Part shown: positions 1 to 9,531 of the stretch, piece after piece | How the letters are laid out: every line of letters starts with the position of its first letter | How positions within the stretch are numbered: position 1 is the stretch's first letter | Source of the DNA: Hyphomicrobiales bacterium | GTDB lineage: Bacteria; Pseudomonadota; Alphaproteobacteria; Rhizobiales; Rhizobiaceae | DNA length: 64,000 nucleotides | Direction of reading: 5' to 3' | Assembly (NCBI GenBank): GCA_900469475.1 | Contig: UBXG01000010.1 | Coordinates: forward strand, 361,959-425,958 | Position numbers and translations under genes: made by a program | The notes under the pieces: model-generated | The model's database searches: none | What the model saw: only the letters and a program-made list of their open reading frames with translations | What the model was told of the DNA's origin: nothing

Positions 1-121
1 CGTTTTGCCCGTGAGCGGCGTTGATGCTCGGGCCAAATCGTGAGCTCCTGTTCGCCGCAGCGTTGCACCCGCCGCGCTCTCCCATATGATGGGATGCGAA
101 TTGCAGCAACAGGGATGGTTC

Positions 122-865
122 ATGCGCATCTTTCTCGTTCGGCACGGCGAATCCCTCGGCAATATAGACGACCGGGCCTATCGGCAGTTCGGCGATCATA
201 ATGTGCCCTTGACCGAATGGGGCTATCGACAGGTGCTGGAGGCGGGGAAGGCGATATCAGCCTATCTGAAGGCATTGCCATCAGCCGAATTGCGCAAGCT
301 GAGCGTCTGGTACTCGCCTTTCCTGAGGACGCGGCAGAGCAAGGATGCCCTGCTGGAGGTTCTGTCTGCCGAGCTCATCGGGGATGTCAGAGAGGATTAT
401 CTGCTGCGTGAGCAGGATTTCGGGCTCTTCACCGAAATCTACGACCACGCCGAACAGAAGCGGAAATTCCCCGACGAGTTCGAGAAATGGGCCAGGCTGC
501 GCAACAACAACGGCAAGTTCTATGCGCGTCCGCCCGATGGCGAAAGCCGCGCCGATGTCGCCCAGCGCGTCCGTCTGTTCCTGCAGACCGTCATGCACGA
601 CGCCGAAACCGGCAGAAACAATATCATCATCGTCGGCCACGGCGTCACCAACCGCGCTTTCGAGATGAACTTCCTGCACCACCCGGTCGATTGGTTCGAG
701 CGCTCGGACAATCCGGGAAATGCCGATGTCACCTTGATTGAAGGGCGCAATTCGGAGGGTTATCGGTCGATCCTGCTTCACAAGTCCACGGACCGTGTGA
801 AAGGGCAGGAAGAATTGAAGGAGGCTTATGGTTCCGAATTGGCGATTGCGCCGAAGGCGGAGTAA
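122..865 (+). CDS. Histidine phosphatase family protein
   Basis: This is a 247-residue protein of the phosphoglycerate-mutase/histidine-phosphatase superfamily. The phosphoryl-accepting RHGES motif lies at the extreme N-terminus (His8) and the second catalytic histidine is in IVGHGVTNR (His173). Such enzymes remove phosphate from small phospho-metabolites or proteins; the substrate cannot be told from sequence. An upstream in-frame ATG at 86 would add 12 residues before the conserved core, so I prefer the ATG at 122, where RHGE sits at the usual distance from the start. There is no signal peptide, so it is probably cytosolic. It stands alone, with the next gene on the same strand beginning about 150 bases later. 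Confidence 0.85.
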   Translation: MRIFLVRHGESLGNIDDRAYRQFGDHNVPLTEWGYRQVLEAGKAISAYLKALPSAELRKLSVWYSPFLRTRQSKDALLEVLSAELIGDVREDYLLREQDFGLFTEIYDHAEQKRKFPDEFEKWARLRNNNGKFYARPPDGESRADVAQRVRLFLQTVMHDAETGRNNIIIVGHGVTNRAFEMNFLHHPVDWFERSDNPGNADVTLIEGRNSEGYRSILLHKSTDRVKGQEELKEAYGSELAIAPKAE

Positions 866-1016
866 TAGTTGCTTGCCGTAGGCATGGCTTTTCCACTGCT
901 GCATGAGCCTGCTTTTATTTCAGCGGCAAAGCTGGCTCTCGAATGTGTTTGCAATCATGGCTTGTGAAACGGCTGGAGCTGTGGAATTCATGGCTTGGCT
1001 GCGATGGGGATGGGCT

Positions 1017-2207
1017 GTGAAGACTGTGAAGAAAAGCTTTGCTTTGCTGGGTTTTGCTTTGGGCTTCGCTCTTCTTGCGCAAGAGGCCGCGGCTCGGCTG
1101 AGCTACGACGTTCGAACTGCGGATGATGGCATTACCTATATCACGGTCATTGGCAGCTTCGAAGCCGATGATGATCTGAGCCTTTTCCGTAATAAGGCTG
1201 TTTCCAGCCGCGCTATTTATGTCGGCTTCGACAGTCACGGTGGCAATGTCTATAAAGCGCTGGAACTCGGTCGGCTGATCAGATCTCTGGGGCTCAGCAC
1301 TCTTGCTGTCAGAAGCGCTGAATGCTCCTCGGCTTGCTCCCTATCGTTTCTCGGCGGAGTGGGCCGTTTTGCCGAACCGGGCTCGATCGGCGTTCACAAA
1401 TCTTCGTTCAGCGATACAAAGGGGATGGATGTCGAGACCGCTGTTGCAGCCGTCCAGCGGCAGACCGCCGACGTGATTGCCTATATGAATGAAATGGGCA
1501 TCGATCCCGGCTTGCTGCAGCTCACTCTCAAATACGACAGCAACGATATACGCTATCTGTCCTCGAGCGAAATGACACAGTTTCGGGTAACGACGGTGTC
1601 ATACCAGGAGCTTCAGGAGTTCGAGGCAAAATCGTCGTCTAACGATGCTCAGGTGGCGAGTGCTGAAGCGCGCAACGCGGCTCAGCCAACGAGCGAGGAT
1701 TCGCCGCTTCTGCAAGTTCCGATCCCAAGAAACGGCATTGTTCAGGACGACACAGGTGCAGCCCCGCTGAAGACAAGCCGGAACATGAGCGCCAAGACGA
1801 TTGGGACTTTCCCGAATGGGAGCGAGCTGACGATCAAGAAGAGCATTGGCGACTGGTATCGTGTGTCGATCGGCAAAAAGTCTGGCTATATGCATCAGAC
1901 GGCGGTGTGGGTGCGCGAATTTGAAGAAAATCGCTTTGGCAAACAATATATCGAAATAACTGTCCATCCGGTGTTGAAGACAGCTGTCCAGCTGGCCAAG
2001 GGGGCAAATCCTCCCATGGCGGTCCATTTAACCGCCCAAGGCCGGTATGCAGTTACCATCAAGGACGTCTACGACACAAATATCGCGCCACTGGTATATC
2101 AGCACCTTATGGGGAGTAAACAAATCCCTCTCAGTGCGATCATAACTCACGGCAATAATTACGTTCGGGAAATCTGCTGCAGCGCTTCCACCGCAACGGC
2201 CGAATAA
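1017..2207 (+). CDS. Secreted ClpP-like protein with a bacterial SH3-like domain
   Basis: About 396 residues from a GTG start. The first 25 residues form a good Sec signal peptide (lysines, then ALLGFALGFALLAQEAAA). An ATG at 990 is the alternative start. Residues of about 60-190 resemble the ClpP-like fold of periplasmic proteins: a glycine pair (SHGGN), a candidate nucleophile in ECSSAC (Ser105) and a histidine in GVHKS (His127), which together could be the Ser-His pair. After a low-complexity linker rich in Ala/Ser/Asn there is an SH3-like segment (roughly residues 240-300, with GDWYRV and GYMH). The C-terminal part is unassigned. I infer a periplasmic hydrolase or wall-associated protein; activity is unproven. 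A strong inverted repeat overlaps the stop codon. Confidence 0.7.
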   Translation: MKTVKKSFALLGFALGFALLAQEAAARLSYDVRTADDGITYITVIGSFEADDDLSLFRNKAVSSRAIYVGFDSHGGNVYKALELGRLIRSLGLSTLAVRSAECSSACSLSFLGGVGRFAEPGSIGVHKSSFSDTKGMDVETAVAAVQRQTADVIAYMNEMGIDPGLLQLTLKYDSNDIRYLSSSEMTQFRVTTVSYQELQEFEAKSSSNDAQVASAEARNAAQPTSEDSPLLQVPIPRNGIVQDDTGAAPLKTSRNMSAKTIGTFPNGSELTIKKSIGDWYRVSIGKKSGYMHQTAVWVREFEENRFGKQYIEITVHPVLKTAVQLAKGANPPMAVHLTAQGRYAVTIKDVYDTNIAPLVYQHLMGSKQIPLSAIITHGNNYVREICCSASTATAE

Positions 2208-2232
2208 ACGGGCGAACTCGCCCGTTTATTCG
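2201..2232. terminator. Perfect 15-bp inverted repeat, bidirectional terminator
   Basis: Two perfect 15-base arms (2201-2215 and 2218-2232) are separated by only two bases. The arms read AATAAACGGGCGA and complement and are followed by a T-rich stretch. The stop codon of the ClpP-like gene lies inside the left arm. The repeat sits between convergent genes, so it probably ends both transcripts. Confidence 0.8.
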
Positions 2233-2259
2233 TTGTTTTGCATCTTACCGGCACACGCT

Positions 2260-3303
2260 TTACATCGGCATCGGATACTTCCGATGCACCTGCTCGATCT
2301 CCGCCAATGCCTCTTCCGGCAGCGTCACATAAGCGGCGGCCACATCGGTCTCGAGTTGCGCCATCGTCGTCGCGCCGATGATAACCGAGGTCATGAAGGG
2401 CTTGGTGAGGCAATAGGCGAGCGCCAGTTTCGAAGGATCGATGCCGTATTTGGCGGCGATTTCGAGATAGGCCTTCACCGGTGGTTCCTGCAGCGGCTGC
2501 AGGCGGCCACCGATATCGAGATTGATCGAGCCGCGCGAGCCGGCCGGCCTTGCGCCGCCGACATATTTGCCGGTGAGGATACCGCCGGCGAGCGGCGAAT
2601 AGGCGAGCAGCCCAACATCTTCGTGATGCGACAGTTCTGCCAGATCGAGGTCGAAATGGCGGTAGAGCAGGTTGTATTCGTTCTGGGTCGTGGCGACGCG
2701 CGGCAGGCCCTTTTGCTCGGCGATCGTCAGATATTTCTGAATGCCCCAGGTCGTCTCGTTCGAGAGGCCGACGGCGCGGATCTTGCCGGCCTTCACCAGC
2801 TCGCCCATCGTCTCCAGGATTTCGGTGATATCGGCGATCGCTTTCTCGCGATCCTGGTTGAAGGGGTTATAGCGCCAGTTCTGACGGAAATGGAAATGGC
2901 CGCGGTTCGGCCAGTGGACCTGATAGAGATCGATGTAGTCGGTCTTCAGCCGCTTCAGGCTGGCATCAACAGCTGCGTTGATATTGGCGGCATCTGGACC
3001 TTGTCCGCCGCGCAGATATTCGCGCCCCGGGCCGGCGACCTTGGTGGCGAGCACGATATCCCTACGCTTGCCGCTCTTTTCGAACCAGGTGCCGATATAT
3101 TCTTCGGTGCGGCCTTGAGTCTCCGGTCCCACCGGTGTCGTCGGATACATTTCGGCGGTGTCGAAGAAATTGATGCCCTTCTGAACGGCATAGTCCATCT
3201 GCTCATGGGCTTCGGCTTCGCTGTTCTGCGTGCCCCAGGTCATCGTGCCCAGGCAGATCTGCGAAACGGAAATATCGGTGCGGCCTAATCTCTTATATTT
3301 CAT
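2260..3303 (-). CDS. Aldo/keto reductase, Tas type
   Basis: A 347-residue NADPH-dependent aldo/keto reductase. It begins MKYKRLGRTDISVSQICLGT and carries FFDTAEMYP (catalytic Asp/Tyr region), LYQVHWP and a C-terminal GATTMAQLETD. This matches the E. coli Tas/YajO group closely, including the NSEAEAHEQ segment. The ATG at 3303 is preferred over an upstream ATG at 3333 because the family begins at MKYxRLG and an AAGG ribosome-binding sequence precedes it. These enzymes reduce aldehydes or ketones in the cytosol; the physiological substrate is unknown. It is transcribed away from fabD. Confidence 0.88.
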   Translation of the reverse strand: MKYKRLGRTDISVSQICLGTMTWGTQNSEAEAHEQMDYAVQKGINFFDTAEMYPTTPVGPETQGRTEEYIGTWFEKSGKRRDIVLATKVAGPGREYLRGGQGPDAANINAAVDASLKRLKTDYIDLYQVHWPNRGHFHFRQNWRYNPFNQDREKAIADITEILETMGELVKAGKIRAVGLSNETTWGIQKYLTIAEQKGLPRVATTQNEYNLLYRHFDLDLAELSHHEDVGLLAYSPLAGGILTGKYVGGARPAGSRGSINLDIGGRLQPLQEPPVKAYLEIAAKYGIDPSKLALAYCLTKPFMTSVIIGATTMAQLETDVAAAYVTLPEEALAEIEQVHRKYPMPM

Positions 3304-3497
3304 GGGAAAACCTTGGGGATGGGAGAAGGTCAAAATGAACGAGGTCGCGCAAATTTAGGCTCGATCTGAGCGAGCGCAAGAAAAAAATCATTGCACTTCG
3401 CAGCCGCAAAAGCGCGCGGCTGCGGGGCTTGCACTATTGACTCCGCTGCAAACAATGTCATTGGGAAGCAAAACGACCCCCAAAAGGACGCTTTATA

Positions 3498-4442
3498 ATG
3501 ACTGTTGCTTTCACATTTCCCGGCCAGGGCAGCCAAGCCGTCGGCATGGGCAAGGACCTTGCCGACAATTTCGCCGAGGCGCGCGCCGTCTTCGAGGAAG
3601 TCGATGATGCGCTCGGTGAAAAGCTCTCCGACGTTATCTTCAACGGCCCGGAAGATAACCTGACCCTGACGGCCAATGCGCAACCTGCGCTAATGGCAGT
3701 GTCGATGGCAGTTATCCGTGTACTGCAGGCGCGTGGCCTCGATCTGAAGAGCAAGGTCGCCTATGTGGCTGGTCATTCGCTCGGCGAATATTCCGCTCTC
3801 TGTGCCGCCGGCACCTTCTCGCTTGCCGACACAGCGCGCCTGCTGCGCATCCGCGGCAATGCCATGCAGGCGGCTGTTCCGGTCGGCGTCGGCGCGATGG
3901 CTGCGATCATCGGCCTTGAACATGCCGATGTCATCGCGGTTTGCGAAGAAGCTTCCGCGCTTGGCGCCTGCCAGATCGCCAATGACAATGGCGGCGGCCA
4001 GATCGTGATCTCCGGCGAGAAAGCCCCGGTCGAAAAGGCAGCGGAACTTGCGACCGGCAAGGGCGCGAAACGCGCGATCCTGTTGCCGGTCTCCGCGCCG
4101 TTCCATTCCGCATTGATGGCGCCTGCTGCGGACGCCATGCGGGAAGCGCTTGCCGGCGTCGCCAAGACCAAACCGGTCGTGCCTGTTATCGCCAATGTGA
4201 AGGCGGCTCCGGTTACCGACGCCGATGAGATCGCGCGGTTGCTCGTCGAGCAGGTCACCGGACAGGTGCGCTGGCGCGAGACGGTGGAATGGTTTGCCGC
4301 CAACAACGTGACGACATTGTATGAAATTGGCGCCGGCAAGGTGCTGACGGGTCTTGCCCGCCGCATCGACAAATCGGTCAACGGCATCGCCGTCAACAAT
4401 GCTGCAGATATAGATACGGCGCTTGCCGCATTGTTTGCCTGA
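3498..4442 (+). CDS. fabD: Malonyl-CoA:ACP transacylase
   Basis: This 314-residue enzyme loads malonate onto acyl carrier protein to start fatty-acid elongation. The N-terminal FPGQGSQ motif and the GHSLGEYSAL nucleophile elbow (Ser94) are both present, with a PFHSALM histidine motif further on. Length is normal for the family (about 310). fabG follows 25 bases after the stop, so the two are very likely co-transcribed, with acpP and fabF downstream. The 190-base spacer to the divergent reductase should hold the promoter. Confidence 0.97.
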   Translation: MTVAFTFPGQGSQAVGMGKDLADNFAEARAVFEEVDDALGEKLSDVIFNGPEDNLTLTANAQPALMAVSMAVIRVLQARGLDLKSKVAYVAGHSLGEYSALCAAGTFSLADTARLLRIRGNAMQAAVPVGVGAMAAIIGLEHADVIAVCEEASALGACQIANDNGGGQIVISGEKAPVEKAAELATGKGAKRAILLPVSAPFHSALMAPAADAMREALAGVAKTKPVVPVIANVKAAPVTDADEIARLLVEQVTGQVRWRETVEWFAANNVTTLYEIGAGKVLTGLARRIDKSVNGIAVNNAADIDTALAALFA

Positions 4443-4467
4443 TATATTCAAGGAACGAGGGACACAC

Positions 4468-5205
4468 ATGCTTGATTTGACCGGCCGCAAGGCCCTGGTA
4501 ACCGGTGCATCCGGTGGCATCGGCGAAGAAATTGCCCGGCTCCTGCACAAGCAGGGTGCAATCGTCGGCCTGCACGGCACGCGCGTCGAAAAACTCGAGA
4601 CGCTGGCCTCCGAACTCGGCGATCGCGTCAAGATCTTTCCGGCCAACCTGTCGGACCGCGACGAAGTCAAGGCGCTCGGCGCCAAGGCCGAAGAGGAGCT
4701 TGGCGGCGTCGATATTCTCGTCAACAATGCCGGCATCACCAAGGACGGCCTGTTCGTTCGCATGAGCGACGAGGACTGGGACGCCGTTCTGGAAGTCAAC
4801 CTGACGGCCGTTTTCCGCCTGACGCGCGAGCTGACCCATCCGATGATGCGCCGCCGCTATGGCCGCATCATCAACATCACTTCGGTCGTCGGCGTGACCG
4901 GCAATCCGGGCCAGGCGAACTACTGCGCCTCCAAGGCCGGCATGATCGGCTTCACCAAGTCGCTGGCCCAGGAAATCGCGACGCGCAACGTTACGGTCAA
5001 CTGCGTTGCCCCGGGTTTCATCGAAAGCGCGATGACGGGCAAGCTGAACGACAAGCAGAAGGAAGCCATCATGGGTGCCATTCCCATGAAGCGCATGGGC
5101 ACTGGCGCGGAAGTCGCTTCCGCCGTCGCCTATCTTGCATCTTCGGAAGCCAGCTACGTCACGGGTCAGACGATCCACGTCAATGGCGGCATGGCAATGA
5201 TCTAA
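4468..5205 (+). CDS. fabG: 3-oxoacyl-ACP reductase
   Basis: A 245-residue short-chain dehydrogenase that reduces 3-oxoacyl-ACP with NADPH. The Rossmann motif TGASGGIG lies near the N-terminus, followed by NNAG and the YCASK catalytic pair (Tyr152, Lys156); the C-terminus ends GQTIHVNGGMAMI as in FabG. The ATG at 4468 is chosen because the protein then begins MLDLTGRKALVTG and an AAGGAACGAGG ribosome-binding stretch precedes it. An in-frame ATG at 4423, inside fabD, is not credible. It is closely coupled to fabD. Confidence 0.96.
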   Translation: MLDLTGRKALVTGASGGIGEEIARLLHKQGAIVGLHGTRVEKLETLASELGDRVKIFPANLSDRDEVKALGAKAEEELGGVDILVNNAGITKDGLFVRMSDEDWDAVLEVNLTAVFRLTRELTHPMMRRRYGRIINITSVVGVTGNPGQANYCASKAGMIGFTKSLAQEIATRNVTVNCVAPGFIESAMTGKLNDKQKEAIMGAIPMKRMGTGAEVASAVAYLASSEASYVTGQTIHVNGGMAMI

Positions 5206-5491
5206 AGGAATTGCTGTTGGAGGGTACTTTCCTGCCAATAGCATGTTGAGCAACCCGGAGCCGGCTATTTTCTGGCTTTGCGACAGACTTAAACCGTGTT
5301 AAGCGGGCCATGACTGTGAACAGTCGTCCGGAAAATTCAGGCGGACTGGGCCGTATTCAAGGCGCTGGACCGGATCTCAATGCCGGGTTGAACGGGTTTG
5401 CCAGCGGCGTCGGAACAGATGCTGCAGGTTTGAATTAGGATAGGGATGTCACAAGGCATTCTCATCAGGATATAAGGTCGAGGAAACCGAC
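5206..5491 (+). promoter_or_regulatory. acpP leader and promoter region
   Basis: A 286-base stretch without a gene between fabG and acpP. It is longer than the other spacers in the fab block and should hold the separate promoter of the highly expressed carrier-protein gene. I could not place convincing -35/-10 boxes. A GAGGAAAC ribosome-binding sequence precedes the acpP start. Confidence 0.4.
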
Positions 5492-5728
5492 ATGAGCGAT
5501 ATCGCAGAACGCGTAAAGAAAATTGTTGTTGATCATCTTGGCGTTGACGCCGACAAGGTTGTTGAAAGCGCAAGCTTTATCGACGATCTGGGTGCGGACT
5601 CGCTCGACACCGTCGAACTGGTCATGGCCTTTGAAGAAGAATTCGGCGTTGAAATTCCGGACGACGCTGCCGACTCGATCCTGACGGTCGGCGACGCGGT
5701 AAAGTTCATTGAGAAGGCCCAGGCCTAA
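5492..5728 (+). CDS. acpP: Acyl carrier protein
   Basis: A 78-residue acidic protein. The 4'-phosphopantetheine attachment serine is Ser37 in the DSL motif (GADSLDTVEL). It carries growing acyl chains as thioesters for fatty-acid, phospholipid and lipid A synthesis in the cytosol. Length and composition are those of housekeeping ACP rather than specialised rhizobial ACPs such as NodF. It lies between fabG and fabF, the usual order. Confidence 0.98.
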   Translation: MSDIAERVKKIVVDHLGVDADKVVESASFIDDLGADSLDTVELVMAFEEEFGVEIPDDAADSILTVGDAVKFIEKAQA

Positions 5729-5746
5729 TCATTCGCGCTTTTTGAC

Positions 5747-5770
5747 AGGGCGGGCTGAAGAGTCCGCCCT
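5747..5770 (+). terminator. Possible terminator after acpP
   Basis: A 7-bp stem (AGGGCGG paired with CCGCCCT, loop of about 10 bases) is followed by a weak AT-rich stretch. It could trim the abundant acpP transcript while letting some polymerase continue into fabF. Confidence 0.45.
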
Positions 5771-5842
5771 ATTTCGTCCGGCGATGCCGGCCGAAACCTA
5801 TTTATACGCATATCATCATAAAAAGACGGGGGTCTGCGGGCG

Positions 5843-7105
5843 ATGAGACGTGTCGTTATCACGGGTACCGGCATGGTATCACCTTTGGGCTGTGGCACTG
5901 AGGTGTCTTGGACGCGGTTGCTCGCTGGGCACAACGGCGCTCGCCTCGTAACTGAATTCGAGGTCGAGGATCTTGCTGCAAAGATTGCCTGCCGAATCCC
6001 CGTAGGCGACGGCACCGACGGCACGTTCAATGCTGACGATTGGATGGAGCCGAAGGAGCAGCGCAAGGTCGATCCCTTCATCATCTATGGCATGGCGGCC
6101 GCCGATATGGCGCTGGCCGATGCCGGCTGGCATCCGGAAACTGACGAGGATCAGATTGCAACGGGCGTGATGATCGGCTCGGGCATCGGTGGCCTCGAAG
6201 GCATTGTCGAAGCCGGCTATACGCTGCGCGACAAGGGTCCGCGCCGCATCTCGCCCTTCTTCATCCCAGGGCGTCTCATCAATCTCGTTTCGGGGCAGGT
6301 CTCGATCCGCCATAAGCTCCGCGGCCCGAACCATGCCGTCGTCACGGCATGTTCGACCGGTGCGCACGCGATCGGCGATGCCGCCCGCCTTATCATGCTC
6401 GGCGATGCCGATGTCATGGTTGCCGGCGGTGCCGAAGCTCCGGTCTGCCGCATTTCCCTTGCCGGCTTTGCCGCCTGCAAGGCGCTGTCGACGGACTTCA
6501 ACGATACGCCGCAGAAGGCTTCGCGCCCCTATGATCGCGACCGTGACGGCTTCGTCATGGGCGAGGGCGCCGGCATCGTCGTGCTCGAAGAGCTCGAACA
6601 CGCCAAGGCACGCGGCGCTAAGATCTACGCCGAAGTGGTAGGCTACGGCCTCTCGGGCGATGCGCACCACATCACTGCTCCGTCCGAGGATGGCGAAGGC
6701 GCATTCCGCTGCATGACATCGGCTTTGAAGCGCGCAGGTCTGACGCCGGCCGATGTCGACTACATCAATGCACACGGTACCTCCACCATGGCGGATACGA
6801 TCGAGCTTGCCGCAGTCGAGCGGCTGGTCGGCAATGCCGCGTCGAAGATCTCCATGTCGTCCACCAAGTCGGCCACTGGCCATCTGCTCGGCGCCGCCGG
6901 TGCGATCGAGGCGATCTTCGCCACGCTCGCCATCCGCGACAATATCGCCCCGCCGACGCTCAATTTGGACAATCCGGAACGCGAAACCGCCATCGATCTC
7001 GTTCCGCACAAGGCCCGCAAGCGCGAAATCAACGTCGCGCTGTCGAACTCCTTCGGCTTCGGCGGCACGAATGCATCGCTTGTTCTGCGTCGCTATGAGG
7101 CTTAA
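5843..7105 (+). CDS. fabF: Beta-ketoacyl-ACP synthase II
   Basis: A 420-residue condensing enzyme. The Cys-His-His triad is visible: Cys170 in ACSTGAH, His311 in NAHGTST and His347 in TGHLLGAAGA; the C-terminal GFGGTNASL loop is also present. It elongates acyl-ACP with malonyl-ACP. The start at 5843 gives the normal MRRVVITGTGMVSPLG N-terminus. Downstream of acpP and upstream of mltG on the same strand. Confidence 0.97.
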   Translation: MRRVVITGTGMVSPLGCGTEVSWTRLLAGHNGARLVTEFEVEDLAAKIACRIPVGDGTDGTFNADDWMEPKEQRKVDPFIIYGMAAADMALADAGWHPETDEDQIATGVMIGSGIGGLEGIVEAGYTLRDKGPRRISPFFIPGRLINLVSGQVSIRHKLRGPNHAVVTACSTGAHAIGDAARLIMLGDADVMVAGGAEAPVCRISLAGFAACKALSTDFNDTPQKASRPYDRDRDGFVMGEGAGIVVLEELEHAKARGAKIYAEVVGYGLSGDAHHITAPSEDGEGAFRCMTSALKRAGLTPADVDYINAHGTSTMADTIELAAVERLVGNAASKISMSSTKSATGHLLGAAGAIEAIFATLAIRDNIAPPTLNLDNPERETAIDLVPHKARKREINVALSNSFGFGGTNASLVLRRYEA

Positions 7106-7317
7106 TAACAACGCGTAACGGTGAGAGCGGGGATGTCTTTCGGCAACCTCGCCCGCATTCTTGATTGTTGCTGCGCCTTCGTCTTTTTCGGGAATGCGGT
7201 GCGGGAACGCCTGATCGGTCGAAGTCGGAGCCTCGGTTCCGCCTTATCTTCTGAACCTGTTTTTTGCCGCATTGCTTGGCCAAAGAGCAGGCAATCACAA
7301 AAGGGAAGGGATTGCCG

Positions 7318-8532
7318 GTGAGCGATACGAACCAGAGCAATGGAACTCCGAACGGGCAGAAGGGGCCGATCATCCCGAAGTCGGCTAATGAAGCCTTGCG
7401 TCCGGAGCGTGTTCCGGACCCGCCGAAGCGTTCGCGCAAAGCCCGCAGCCAGATGGTCATCTTTCTGAACTTCCTGATGACGCTGGCAGTTTTTGTTGCC
7501 GTCGTTGCGATCGGCGGCGCCTACTACGCGTTTTCGATCTATCAGGGCCCCGGTCCGCTGACGACCAATACGAATTTCATCGTTCGGAATGGTGCCGGTC
7601 TCGGCGAGATCGCCAATCGCCTTGAATCCAATAACATCATCAGCGATCAGCGCATTTTCCGGTGGCTGACGGCCACCTATCTCCATGACGGCGAAACTCT
7701 TCGGGCCGGCGAATATGAGATCAAGGCTGGTGCTTCCATGAAGGACATCATGGAACTGCTGAAGTCCGGCAAGTCGATCCTCTATTCCGTTACCCTGCCT
7801 GAGGGCCTGACGATTCGGCAGATGTTCAATAAGCTGCAGGCCGATACCGTGCTGGAAGGCGATCTGCCGTCGGCGCTGCCGCCGGAGGGCAGCCTGAGGC
7901 CTGACACCTATAAGTTCACGCGCGGCACCAAACGCACGGAAATCATTCAGCAGATGGAGGCCGCACAGACGAAGCTGGTCGAGCAGATCTGGGAAAAGCG
8001 CGACTCCAGCGTGCAGTTGGCGAATAAGCAGGATTTCGTCACGCTGGCCTCCATCGTGGAAAAGGAAACCGGTCTTGCCGATGAGCGTGCGCACGTCGCA
8101 TCCGTCTTCCTGAACCGCCTCGGCAAGGGTATGCGTCTGCAATCTGACCCTACCGTCATTTACGGCCTCTTCGGCGGCGAAGGGAAGCCGGCCGATCGTC
8201 CGATCTATCAGTCCGACCTGAAGAAGGACACGCCTTATAATACTTACCTCATCAAGGGTTTGCCGCCGACGCCGATCGCAAATCCTGGGAGGGACGCTCT
8301 GGAGGCTGTCGCCAATCCGTGGAAGACGCAGGACCTTTATTTCGTCGCTGACGGCACGGGCGGACACGTCTTCGCCGCAACGCTGGACGAGCACAACGCC
8401 AATGTCAGGCGCTGGCGCAAGCTGGTTGCCGAAAAGGGTGAAGATCCCAGCGCCATTGCCGTGGACGGTCAGCCCGACGATGCTGCCGTCGCTCCCGGCT
8501 CAGGCGCACAGCAGAAGAAGAAAACCAACTGA
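7318..8532 (+). CDS. mltG: Endolytic murein transglycosylase
   Basis: A 404-residue YceG/MltG protein that cleaves nascent peptidoglycan strands in the periplasm and so sets glycan length. It has a cytosolic N-terminal segment, one transmembrane helix (around residues 45-70), a LysM-like region, and the catalytic core with SIVEKETG (Glu248-Glu250), LQSDPTVIYG and a PPTPIANPG motif. The GTG at 7318 is preferred because the AAGGGAAGGG ribosome-binding sequence lies just upstream; an ATG at 7264 is less likely. The mltG-yicC-gmk order after fabF is common in rhizobia. Confidence 0.93.
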   Translation: MSDTNQSNGTPNGQKGPIIPKSANEALRPERVPDPPKRSRKARSQMVIFLNFLMTLAVFVAVVAIGGAYYAFSIYQGPGPLTTNTNFIVRNGAGLGEIANRLESNNIISDQRIFRWLTATYLHDGETLRAGEYEIKAGASMKDIMELLKSGKSILYSVTLPEGLTIRQMFNKLQADTVLEGDLPSALPPEGSLRPDTYKFTRGTKRTEIIQQMEAAQTKLVEQIWEKRDSSVQLANKQDFVTLASIVEKETGLADERAHVASVFLNRLGKGMRLQSDPTVIYGLFGGEGKPADRPIYQSDLKKDTPYNTYLIKGLPPTPIANPGRDALEAVANPWKTQDLYFVADGTGGHVFAATLDEHNANVRRWRKLVAEKGEDPSAIAVDGQPDDAAVAPGSGAQQKKKTN

Positions 8533-8640
8533 TCCTCATTGCGCCGCGGCTTGCATAGGAAGCGCGGCGCGGATTCACTTTACATTGACCCATAATGCGA
8601 AGACTTTCGTTGGATGGGGATAGAATTATCGGAGGCTTGC

Positions 8641-9528
8641 ATGGCATTGCAGTCCATGACCGGTTTTGCCCGGCGTGAGGGAACGAGCGGTCGTGGCCGT
8701 TGGGCATGGGAGCTGCGCTCCGTGAACGGCAAGGGATTGGATGTCCGTCTGCGTCTGCCACCAGGCCTGGAGCGCCTTGAGGCTGATGTCCGCAAGTCGA
8801 TTGCGGATCGGCTCACGCGCGGCAACCTGCAGGTCAACCTTTCCCTTTCCATCGAGGAGAGCCGCGTCGAGGTCGTCGTGAATCAGGATGCGCTGGCGGC
8901 GGTCCTGGCGCTGCGCGATCAGCTGGCCGGCATCGTCGATCCCGCGCCGTTGCGACTGGAAAGCCTGATGGCCGTGCGCGGCTTGGTGGAATTCAAGGAA
9001 GCCGAAGAAAATGAAGATGCGGTCGCTGCCCGAGACGCCGATATCATGATCGGCCTTGAGACCGCGCTCGGTGATCTCAGCGACATGCGTCGGCAAGAAG
9101 GAGATGCACTCGGTAAGGTGCTGCTCGGCCATGTGGCAACGATCGAGGCACTGACGACGACGGTCGAACGTGATCCCTCTCGTTCGCCGCAGCAAATTGC
9201 TGCAAGGCTAGCCACGCAGGTGTCGATGCTTCTCGATGGCTCGTCCGGCCTCGACCGCGACAGACTGCATGCGGAAGCGGCCCTTCTCGCCACCAAGGCC
9301 GATCTGCGCGAGGAAATCGATCGTCTCAAAGCGCATGTGGCGGCAGCGCGCGATCTCATCTCCAAGGGCGGCCCTGTCGGACGAAAGCTCGATTTTCTTG
9401 CACAGGAATTTAACCGGGAATCGAATACCATCTGTTCGAAATCGAATGCAGCGGCGGTTACTGCCGCCGGCATCGAGCTGAAGGTGGTTATCGACCAGTT
9501 CCGCGAACAGGTCCAGAATTTGGAGTAG
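8641..9528 (+). CDS. YicC/YloC family endoribonuclease
   Basis: A 295-residue protein of the YicC/YloC family. It begins MALQSMTGFAR and ends with the conserved segment KLDFLAQEFNRESNTICSKS. Members have been reported as RNA endonucleases linked to sRNA turnover. The ATG at 8641 is chosen over one at 8614 because the family always starts at the MTGFAR region. It lies 3 bases before gmk, a coupling seen in many bacteria. Confidence 0.93.
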   Translation: MALQSMTGFARREGTSGRGRWAWELRSVNGKGLDVRLRLPPGLERLEADVRKSIADRLTRGNLQVNLSLSIEESRVEVVVNQDALAAVLALRDQLAGIVDPAPLRLESLMAVRGLVEFKEAEENEDAVAARDADIMIGLETALGDLSDMRRQEGDALGKVLLGHVATIEALTTTVERDPSRSPQQIAARLATQVSMLLDGSSGLDRDRLHAEAALLATKADLREEIDRLKAHVAAARDLISKGGPVGRKLDFLAQEFNRESNTICSKSNAAAVTAAGIELKVVIDQFREQVQNLE

Positions 9529-9531
9529 GCC

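Noticed and set aside
2233..3288. 351-codon open frame antisense to the aldo/keto reductase
   Set aside because: No motif and full overlap with a well-supported gene.
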